Source of the DNA: Desulfobulbaceae bacterium UBA2276
GTDB lineage: Bacteria; Desulfobacterota; Desulfobulbia; Desulfobulbales; Desulfocapsaceae
Reading direction: 5' to 3'
Length of the DNA: 29,019 nt
Assembly: GCA_002347085.1 (NCBI GenBank)
Contig: DDWW01000043.1
Coordinates: 1 to 29,019 of the forward strand
The translations under genes and the position numbers were made by a program. Within the stretch, counting starts at the first letter, position 1; each line of letters opens with the position of its first letter. A model generated the notes under the pieces. The model was not told the DNA's origin and did no database searches. It saw nothing but the letters and a program-made list of their open reading frames with translations. This document shows, in pieces, positions 23,751-29,019 of the stretch.

Positions 23751-23960
23751 ATGTCAAAAACATACAACATTGATGCCCTATTGCGATTGCCCGATGTGGA
23801 GAATATTTCCGGATACAAGAAATCAAAAATCTATAATTTGATGGCTGAAAATAATTTTCCGCAACCTGTACGCCTGGGAAAAAGAACCGTTCGTTGGAAA
23901 TCTTCTGAAATAAGCTCCTGGATAAACAACCTGTCCTCTTCTCAAAATACCGGGAAGTGA
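23751..23960 (+). CDS. AlpA-family / excisionase-like DNA-binding protein
   Basis: The 69-residue protein fits the AlpA (CP4-57 regulatory) family: LLRLPDVENISGYKKSKIYNLM is the MerR-like helix-turn-helix, followed by the wing NNFPQPVRLGKRTVRWKSSEI and a final SSWINNL. Such proteins activate int or act as excisionase in P4-like elements. A GGAGG site lies before the ATG (23735-23739). Its stop is adjacent to, or overlapped by, the next gene. Likely targets are the repeats in front of int. Confidence 0.88.
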   Translation: MSKTYNIDALLRLPDVENISGYKKSKIYNLMAENNFPQPVRLGKRTVRWKSSEISSWINNLSSSQNTGK

Positions 23961-23965
23961 TCCCC

Positions 23966-24265
23966 ATGACCAAGGAACGGCAGCGGCCATGGTCATGGAA
24001 GAGATCAGCCCCTCGCGGTTTGGCTTACTGGATATTCCGACAGATAACAGAAAAGGGAAAACAAGAGATGACATCAAGCCCGTTGAACCGAAGAAAGGCC
24101 ATAGCCCGGCATTGTTTGGACTGTTCAGGTTCTGAATATACCAGCCGTAAAAATTGCCAGCATACAGACTGCCCCCTATATGGCTTCAGAAATACAAAAA
24201 GCAGTAAACAGCACAGCCCCTTGTCAACTGTAAGCCACGAAACAGCGACGGAGGCTTGTGCATGA
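23966..24265 (+). CDS. Small Cys-rich (zinc-finger-like) phage/satellite protein
   Basis: This protein of about 99 residues contains RRKAIARHCLDCSG and NCQHTDCPLYGFR, with C50, C53, C64 and C69 arranged as Cx2C-x10-Cx4C. This CLDC...DCPLYpfR pattern recurs in small proteins of phages and satellites, probably a zinc-bound fold of unknown role. The start is uncertain: GTG 23957 (overlaps the AlpA stop), ATG 23966, or ATG 24068, which would leave just the 65-residue Cys domain. Its stop overlaps the primase start (ATGA), so it is coupled to replication. Confidence 0.65.
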   Translation: MTKERQRPWSWKRSAPRGLAYWIFRQITEKGKQEMTSSPLNRRKAIARHCLDCSGSEYTSRKNCQHTDCPLYGFRNTKSSKQHSPLSTVSHETATEACA

Positions 24266-26826
24266 AAAACCGAATACATGAAGCACTGAAGCAATCCCCA
24301 TACTATACACCAAAAACCAAATCTAACGGCAACACCATTTCCCCCTTGATCTGCACGGAGTGCGGCCTGCCAAGAGCATATGCCTTTGTTAACGAACCAT
24401 GGTCCATTAATTGCAACCGGGGAGGATGTGGAGCAATCACCAAGACCTTAGAACTGTTTCCAGAATTGCGGCGCAATATTGAAAAAGACTTTCCGGCCAC
24501 CAAGGCGGATCCAGACAGGCCGGCGCGGGAATATCTCAGCTCACGGGGTTTGGTCAAGATTTTGGATGGTCTTGATTTCCGCTATCTGAAAAACGTTCGC
24601 AGTACGGGCAGTGGCGCGGTCATGTTCCCAGTGGGAAAAGATGACAAGGGAAAAGAGGTAATGAATGGCCGGTTGTTTAATCCCCCTGGAGGTGAAGGAA
24701 AAACCCACAACATGGGAAGCACTTCCGGGCGGCACTGGCAACACCCTGGATACACCTATAACCCGAATCTGAAAACATATTTCACTGAGGGCATACTTGA
24801 CTGCCTGTCACTTCTGGAGATGGACATTCAGGCGATTGCCGTTCTTGCATCCGGCCAAGACCCGGCAAAGGTTGACCTATCATCCTTTAAAGAAACGGCA
24901 CTGGCCTTTGATAATGATGAGGCCGGGCACCAGGCTTGCCAGAAATGGCACAAGGCATACCCTGAAGCGGCTATTGTTTTATGCGATCCGGGCCAGGACT
25001 GGAATGACCTTCTTCAATCCGGCCCACTGGACCAGGTTAAAAAGCGGTTTACAGAAAATCTGCCACGCTACCAGATGAACGGGGCATTGGCCCTGGCTGA
25101 ATCTGCCAAACAATATGCAGAGATTTTTCATGCTTTTCATAAATATACCCCCGGCCTGTTTGAATTTCACGGGTCAACCTACTATGCGGCCCTGAAGGTT
25201 CCACGGGGCGGCGATCAACAGCCTTTTGTTGATGTCATACTTTGTTTAAGGGCAGTGGTCCGGGTGGTCAGTTTTATTATTGACCGCTCAAACGCTGCCA
25301 ATCCTCAATATTTATACAGCCTGGAGGTCAAGCCAAAAAAAGGCCGACCGATTCAAGCCACGGCTACCGGGCAAGACCTGTCAAATTCAAGAAAATTGAA
25401 TGAATGGTTTTTATCATCAACAAAAACCACCTGGACAGGAGACGCCACGGCGGTACAGGCTTTCTGCACGAAAATAACCGAGAATAAGACTGCACCGGAA
25501 GTAAAACAATTGACTGTTACCGGGTATCAGTCAGACACCGGGGCTTATATCTTTCCACAATGGGCGGTTGATTCATCCGGTAAGCTGATAAATCCTGACA
25601 AGGGCCTTTTTCAGATAGGTCACAGGCAGTTCTTTCGCGCCCCAGTTCACGGAGAAGGGAAAGACATTACCCCGGCCACAATATCAAAAAAACGGGTACA
25701 GGAAATTCACGCCTTAATCCTGGAGGCCTGGGGCCTGAATGGCGCAACGGCCTTTTCATGGGTAGTAGCCGGGTGGTTTGTCAACCAGATCAAAGATGCA
25801 GTCAACTACTTTCCTTTTGCGAGTTTTCATGGTGATCCCGCCTCGGGGAAATCAGCACTGGTTCTGTTTCTCAATATGATTCAAGGGAGAGAGGGCGAAG
25901 GCTTGCCAATCACCCAGTTAAACAGCAAGAAGGGCCTTGCGCGAACTATCGGCCAGGCTTCCGGCCGGTTCACTGCCCTGCTTGAAGACAGCGAGCGCAA
26001 CGCCCGGGCTTTTGATTACTCGATTTTGTTAACTGCGTACAACAAAAGCGCCCTGCAGGTACAGGCCGCCTTTACAAATGATATGCAAACCAGAGAGACC
26101 CTTTTTCAGGGCAGCCTGCTTTTTTGTCAGAATACCGAGCCTTTCGCGTCAAAACAAGAGAAACAACGGGTTTGTAGCCTGCACTTTCAGGCGGATCAGC
26201 TCACCGACACCAGCCGGGCGGCGTATGAAAAAATAATGGCCATTGATAAGAGAGAAGTGGCCGGGATCATCCAGCAGGTTCTTATAAACCGAGTCCACTT
26301 CAGCACATGGGATAAAGAATACAAACAAGCCATGAATGATCTTTCCCCCATGGCTGAACAGCGGATACTCCAGAACCACGCCCTGCTTCTCGCATTTCAC
26401 CGGCTGTTCTGCACTTGCTTTGAGATCCACCAGGACGATACAAACTTTAACCATTTCGTGAAGGAAACATGCCGGACAAAATGCGAAACCTCGGCAATTA
26501 GACAAACATCCATTGCCGACCATTTTTTTGAGCTGCTTGATACCATTGACGATAACAATAAGTTTGATTCATACCAAATTGACGACCGCAAAGGACATAT
26601 TTACGTCAACCTGCCAAAAGTTGAAAATCTCATTAGAAATAAAGGAATAAGCCTGCAGCTTACCGAATCCCTGAGCCAAGCGCTACAAAGGCACCCGGCA
26701 TACATAAAAAACAGCCACTTACATAGATTCCCTTCCAATCCCCTATTGGATGAAACAGGGCGACCAAAGCCAAAGAGAGCATGGGTTTTCAGCCTGGAAT
26801 GGTTCCAGAAAGACGCTGAACGGTAA
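24262..26826 (+). CDS. Primase-helicase (P4 alpha-like replication protein)
   Basis: The 855-residue protein has an N-terminal zinc ribbon (C31, C34, C51, C56), a TOPRIM domain (TEGILDCLSLLE at about 175-186 and LAFDNDEAG at about 214-222, giving the catalytic E and DxD), a long middle part, and a P-loop ATPase domain with Walker A GDPASGKS (524-531). This order matches satellite and phage primase-helicases such as P4 alpha, which bind origin iterons, unwind and prime. Start ATG 24262 has GGAGG 7 bases upstream; a TTG two codons earlier is unlikely. The candidate origin lies directly behind it. The helicase subclass (SF3 or other) is not certain from motifs read by eye. Confidence 0.87.
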   Translation: MKNRIHEALKQSPYYTPKTKSNGNTISPLICTECGLPRAYAFVNEPWSINCNRGGCGAITKTLELFPELRRNIEKDFPATKADPDRPAREYLSSRGLVKILDGLDFRYLKNVRSTGSGAVMFPVGKDDKGKEVMNGRLFNPPGGEGKTHNMGSTSGRHWQHPGYTYNPNLKTYFTEGILDCLSLLEMDIQAIAVLASGQDPAKVDLSSFKETALAFDNDEAGHQACQKWHKAYPEAAIVLCDPGQDWNDLLQSGPLDQVKKRFTENLPRYQMNGALALAESAKQYAEIFHAFHKYTPGLFEFHGSTYYAALKVPRGGDQQPFVDVILCLRAVVRVVSFIIDRSNAANPQYLYSLEVKPKKGRPIQATATGQDLSNSRKLNEWFLSSTKTTWTGDATAVQAFCTKITENKTAPEVKQLTVTGYQSDTGAYIFPQWAVDSSGKLINPDKGLFQIGHRQFFRAPVHGEGKDITPATISKKRVQEIHALILEAWGLNGATAFSWVVAGWFVNQIKDAVNYFPFASFHGDPASGKSALVLFLNMIQGREGEGLPITQLNSKKGLARTIGQASGRFTALLEDSERNARAFDYSILLTAYNKSALQVQAAFTNDMQTRETLFQGSLLFCQNTEPFASKQEKQRVCSLHFQADQLTDTSRAAYEKIMAIDKREVAGIIQQVLINRVHFSTWDKEYKQAMNDLSPMAEQRILQNHALLLAFHRLFCTCFEIHQDDTNFNHFVKETCRTKCETSAIRQTSIADHFFELLDTIDDNNKFDSYQIDDRKGHIYVNLPKVENLIRNKGISLQLTESLSQALQRHPAYIKNSHLHRFPSNPLLDETGRPKPKRAWVFSLEWFQKDAER

Positions 26827-26838
26827 AATATACCAAAT

Positions 26839-27126
26839 TGGCAACAGTGGCAACAGCAAGAAAAACCAATGGCAACAGCGTAACTACTTGACTTTAAAGG
26901 ATTGTAACAGTGGTAACAGTGGCAACAGCAAAATCACCTTATATAGAAATGAAAATGAGAAATTCAAAACAAGTCCGCGCGTATAGTTTTTTTAGTGTTG
27001 CCACTGTTACCACTGTTGCCATATATATAATATATAATAATATTATATAGTTATAAGAAAATGTTCTTAAAATTTGGCAACAGTAAGGGCTATTTTGGCA
27101 ACAGTAAGCCCCTAATTGGCAACAGC
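26839..27126. other. Candidate replication origin: iteron arrays flanking an AT-rich tract
   Basis: The 336-bp gene-free gap 26827-27162 holds at least twelve copies of TGG(C/T)AACAG(T/C). Forward copies start at 26839, 26848, 26870, 26902 (TTGTAACAGT), 26911, 26920, 27075, 27096 and 27117. Inverted copies lie at 26994-27003 (one mismatch), 27003-27012 and 27012-27021. Spacing is 9 bases in the clusters and 21-22 bases between clusters. The triple at 26902-26932 is mirrored at 26991-27021, a dyad of about 30 bp. A nearly pure A/T tract (27022-27075) follows, suited to unwinding. Position after the primase-helicase gene and likeness to P4 type I repeats (GGTGAACAGT) support an origin. Confidence 0.85.
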
Positions 27127-27162
27127 AAACGGGAAATTTTCAGGAAAAAACAAGGTTAAGGC

Positions 27163-27585
27163 ATGGGATTCTTTGACACCATTGAGAGGCTGAAAAATGC
27201 AGAAGCAGAGCAACTGCAACCTGAAGAAATCAGCGATCAGGTCAACCAGGGCACCGGAACAAAGCGGCAGCCAGGGACTTGCCAGACAGAGAAGAAGCCA
27301 GGCCGAAGCCCGGAACGTTTGTCTTTTTTGCGGCCCTGCCCATTATGCGACGGAAGAAATTTCATTTATGGCAATAACGGCGGTTTTTTTTGCCAGATCT
27401 GCCAGCCTGGTATCCGGGGAACACCAGTTGAAGCAGCCGGCCCGGATCGTCAAAAACCAGATCAAGAAGCAGATCTTCAAGTGGGATCAGGAGAGCATGG
27501 GCAAAACACCCAGAGGGGTTCCCAGCTTTCAGGGACAGTCAAACACACCACCAAGGAGGGACGAGGTAACTATCAAAAAAAATGA
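27163..27585 (+). CDS. Zinc-ribbon hypothetical protein
   Basis: The 140-residue protein has a Cx2C-x14-Cx2C ribbon: C59, C62, C77 and C80 in RPCPLCDGRNFIYG and GGFFCQICQPG. The flanks are Gln/Gly/Lys-rich and probably disordered. An AAGG site precedes the ATG, which lies 36 bases after the last iteron. A longer frame (27197-27748) overlaps in another register but lacks the paired Cys pattern and looks like a shadow. Similar CPLC...CQxCQPG ribbons occur in small proteins of mobile elements. Function is unknown; nucleic-acid binding is likely. Confidence 0.65.
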   Translation: MGFFDTIERLKNAEAEQLQPEEISDQVNQGTGTKRQPGTCQTEKKPGRSPERLSFLRPCPLCDGRNFIYGNNGGFFCQICQPGIRGTPVEAAGPDRQKPDQEADLQVGSGEHGQNTQRGSQLSGTVKHTTKEGRGNYQKK

Positions 27586-27608
27586 TAGCAAAAATGATGG
27601 TCCAAAAG

Positions 27609-27631
27609 TTGCCATATTTGCCAACTTGCCA
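27609..27631 (-). repeat. Three further inverted TGGCAA half-iterons
   Basis: On the minus strand TGGCAA occurs three times with 8 and 9 base spacing (27631-27626, 27623-27618, 27614-27609). Only the first six bases of the iteron are kept, so this is a degenerate cluster. It lies 480 bases from the main array, in the gene-free gap 27586-27943. Confidence 0.45.
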
Positions 27632-27716
27632 CCGAAATTGAAAATTTACAGCGAGCCAAGCCACGAGCTCGGCAGACCCGTTAGGGGGCTGAGTCCTGGA
27701 AAGGACCCGCTAAAAA

Positions 27717-27884
27717 TTCAAGGGAATCAAAAGAGATATAGCCCTTGAAGTCCGTACACGTATTGATTCTTTTTTATATTCCCTACTCATTACAATACAG
27801 GGCACGCGGGGAAGAAGAATCTGTCATGACAATGCAATAGATCATCAACTTTAAGATTATTCAGAGTGGTCGTCACTCTGAATA
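27717..27884 (+). promoter_or_regulatory. Structured leader before the coiled-coil gene (two stem-loops)
   Basis: TTCAAGGG (27717-27724) pairs with CCCTTGAA (27742-27749). Further on, TATTCAGAGTG (27858-27868) pairs perfectly with CACTCTGAATA (27874-27884) around a 5-base loop. A third weaker pair, CCCTC/GAGGG-like, follows near 27890-27911. None has a T-run, so control of the downstream gene or an RNA processing site is likelier than termination. Confidence 0.45.
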
Positions 27885-27943
27885 TGGAAGCCCTCTTTTC
27901 TCTGAAGGGAGGAAGATTAATAATTTTTATAAGGAAAAGTGTT

Positions 27944-28675
27944 ATGCCAACAACAGGACAAGCGCCCAAAATTGAAGCCGAGGAAAGCAAAAGCTATCAA
28001 CAACAAGAGATAGATTTGTTTCAGAACATCATTACTACAATAGAGACCGCACCAGAAATATTCAGAGCGGTTGATGTCTCGGAAAGATTAAAAGGCCACC
28101 AGCAAAGAAAAAATAAGGAGTTGAAAGAATTAAAAGAAAAAAAGAATGAGATCGAAGTTGCAATTGAAAACCTTAAATCTGATTTTGGTTCTGAAGATTC
28201 ATTCGCTGATTTAAAAAAGCTGGAAGAATATGAAATACAAAGGAAGGCGGTCTTGGTGGCGATCCCCTTAATTGAAGAACAACTTAGTGTTGACTCGAAG
28301 TTTTCAAAGGAAGTCAGAAGAAAGGCCGAAGATGCTGAATATACTATCCAGCATGTGTTAAATAAAATCAATGTTCAATTACAAGAAAATATTGACGCAA
28401 AGGTTAATGATCTACTACAGACGTTTTCAATGTATAAAGCAGCTGTCGAGAGAGTAAGAACTGAACAAAAACTGATACCTTCAAGGCTATTGGGGTATAA
28501 AACCATTAAGAATATTATCCCGGAAGTAAAGGGATTGGAGAAATTGCTTTCTTTTGACAACGCGGCGATGTCCGGGGGTATTCAAATAGGTTTAGCACGC
28601 GGCAAGGAAGAAGCCGCGCACCAGCCTGCGGTAGTTGAAAAGCCGATCGAAAATATTTTTGCCCATAGGATATAA
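27944..28675 (+). CDS. Coiled-coil hypothetical protein
   Basis: The 243-residue protein starts at ATG 27944 with AAGGA 8 bases upstream; the open frame runs 26 codons further up, but that part translates the hairpin leader. Residues about 48-85 (RLKGHQQRKNKELKELKEKK and following) and about 95-160 are strongly charged heptad helices. A more ordered tail has LLGYKTIKNIIPEVKGLEKLL and GGIQIGLARGKEEAA. There is no signal peptide or membrane helix. No family is recognised; the Lys/Glu content and position suggest a structural or partner-binding protein of the element. Confidence 0.7.
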   Translation: MPTTGQAPKIEAEESKSYQQQEIDLFQNIITTIETAPEIFRAVDVSERLKGHQQRKNKELKELKEKKNEIEVAIENLKSDFGSEDSFADLKKLEEYEIQRKAVLVAIPLIEEQLSVDSKFSKEVRRKAEDAEYTIQHVLNKINVQLQENIDAKVNDLLQTFSMYKAAVERVRTEQKLIPSRLLGYKTIKNIIPEVKGLEKLLSFDNAAMSGGIQIGLARGKEEAAHQPAVVEKPIENIFAHRI

Positions 28676-28710
28676 TATTATTTCAGTTTGATTTTCCAGG
28701 TTGATTGATA

Positions 28711-28747
28711 AAAGCCGGGGCTTAGAGGTATTGAGCCTCGGCTTTTT
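28711..28747 (+). terminator. Terminator of the coiled-coil gene
   Basis: AAAGCCGGGGCTTA (28711-28724) pairs with TGAGCCTCGGCTTT (about 28731-28744) with G-T pairs and a 6-base loop; a T-run follows. It lies 36 bases after the stop codon. Confidence 0.9.
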
Positions 28748-28778
28748 TTGCCCTACAGTATCCACTTCACTCGTGAAG

Positions 28779-29019
28779 CTGGAGCGAAGCCATAACAAAG
28801 AACCTATGTAGGAAGTGACCAGGGGGACCGTGGCTGTGCCATAACAAAAACCGGGTACCAGAAGTCATGCCCGGGTCATTCTGATGGCAAAGCTCCAGTA
28901 AGAGGGCTGAGTTCTTGTACCCGGTCATTCTACCGGCACCGCTCCAGATCCTGGCTCGACTTCTTACCCCTGGTCATTCTGCCCGGCACTGCTCCAGATC
29001 CGGGCTCGACTTCTTACCC
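28779..29019. repeat. Array of ~49-bp structured repeats in two orientations, running off the window
   Basis: The gene-free tail 28750-29019 contains related units. On the plus strand TTCTTACCC, GGTCATTCTNCCGGCAC and GCTCCAGATCC recur at 28912-28960 (49 bp), 28961-29010 (50 bp) and again from 29011; a more diverged unit is at about 28863-28911. The stretch 28779-28864 has two copies in inverse orientation, CTGGAGC or TGGCTG then GCCATAACAAA and CCGGGTACCAGAAGT. Orientation switches near 28862. Units contain internal palindromes such as CCGGTCATTCTACCGG. No CRISPR-like unique spacers are present. Confidence 0.75.

Larger units (their letters stand above)
19817..29019 (+). mobile_element. P4-like integrated element (satellite or integrative plasmid), right end outside window
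   Basis: The element starts at the 3' end of tRNA-Leu and continues to the window edge. It carries a P4-type integrase, a cargo stretch with repeated junctions, an AlpA-like regulator, a Cys-rich small protein, a Zn-ribbon/TOPRIM/P-loop primase-helicase, an iteron region, and two further small genes. All coding is on the plus strand and visibly more AT-rich than the chromosome to the left. No capsid, terminase, relaxase or type IV secretion gene is seen, so satellite and integrative-plasmid readings both remain open. No second copy of the tRNA 3' end was found by eye up to 29019. Confidence 0.8.

Noticed and set aside
24736..24746. An iteron-like TGGCAACACC inside the primase gene
   Set aside because: It is a single copy within coding sequence with two end mismatches; most likely chance.
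26839..27126. The iteron region as a coding region or CRISPR
   Set aside because: No frame of useful length crosses it, repeats are 10-mers overlapping by one base, and there are no spacers of constant length.
27197..27748. 183-codon frame overlapping the zinc-ribbon gene in another register
   Set aside because: The other frame carries a paired Cx2C-x14-Cx2C ribbon and a good start directly after the origin; this one shows no domain. It cannot be fully excluded.
28779..29019. Possible CRISPR array
   Set aside because: The entire ~49-bp unit repeats, there are no unique spacers, orientation switches within the cluster, and no cas gene is near.
28779..29019. Possible integron attC sites because of palindromic repeats and AACAAA motifs
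   Set aside because: The RYYYAAC / GTTRRRY core pairs are not found and no cassette genes lie between units.

Overview
The window reads as part of a Gram-negative, anaerobic bacterial chromosome, most plausibly a Desulfobulbales-like member of the Desulfobacterota. This is inferred from the futalosine-type menaquinone genes, a tri-haem c-type lipoprotein and the general look of the proteins; no 16S gene is present to prove it. Two parts differ in character: a GC-rich core chromosome (1 to about 19840) and a visibly more AT-rich integrated element (about 19817 to beyond the right end).

Core, left to right. A tRNA-Glu(CUC), a flavodoxin-fold NAD(P)H oxidoreductase and malQ lie on the minus strand. 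Divergent from them is an RpoD-like sigma factor with its terminator. Then comes a menaquinone cluster: mqnE, mqnC, an aminofutalosine deaminase-like amidohydrolase, an intruding acyltransferase-3 gene, mqnA, a UbiX-like flavin prenyltransferase, a UbiA-family prenyltransferase and a DUF3108 exported protein. mqnD is not in the window. Next are a lipoprotein joining a long charged helical linker to a c7-type tri-haem domain, a decayed PIN-domain remnant behind a perfect 16-bp terminator stem, adk, a gap with three consecutive stem-loops, purC, a MarC-family membrane protein, and a MacA-MacB type efflux operon of three overlapping genes. The core ends with tRNA-Leu(UAA).

Integrated element. 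The 3' end of tRNA-Leu abuts a P4-type tyrosine integrase gene, so this tRNA is the likely attachment site. All recognised element genes point the same way. Behind the integrase is a cargo stretch (21276-23244) of small unknown genes. It is interrupted by two copies of a roughly 52-bp repeat and by a second, diverged copy of the integrase C-terminus, which suggests repeated cassette exchange next to int. After a strong terminator comes a replication module: a small gene, an AlpA-like regulator, a Cys-rich small protein and a primase-helicase overlapping by ATGA. The module is followed by an iteron-rich, AT-rich region that is the best candidate for a replication origin. A zinc-ribbon protein, a coiled-coil protein with a structured leader and an array of inverted, structured repeats of about 49 bp follow to the window edge.

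No capsid, terminase or known P4 helper-hijacking gene is recognised. The element is therefore best described as a P4-like satellite or integrative plasmid whose right end lies outside the window. The most promising places for something undescribed are the int-proximal cargo cassettes with their repeated junctions, the GGYAACAGY iteron origin, and the terminal inverted repeat array.
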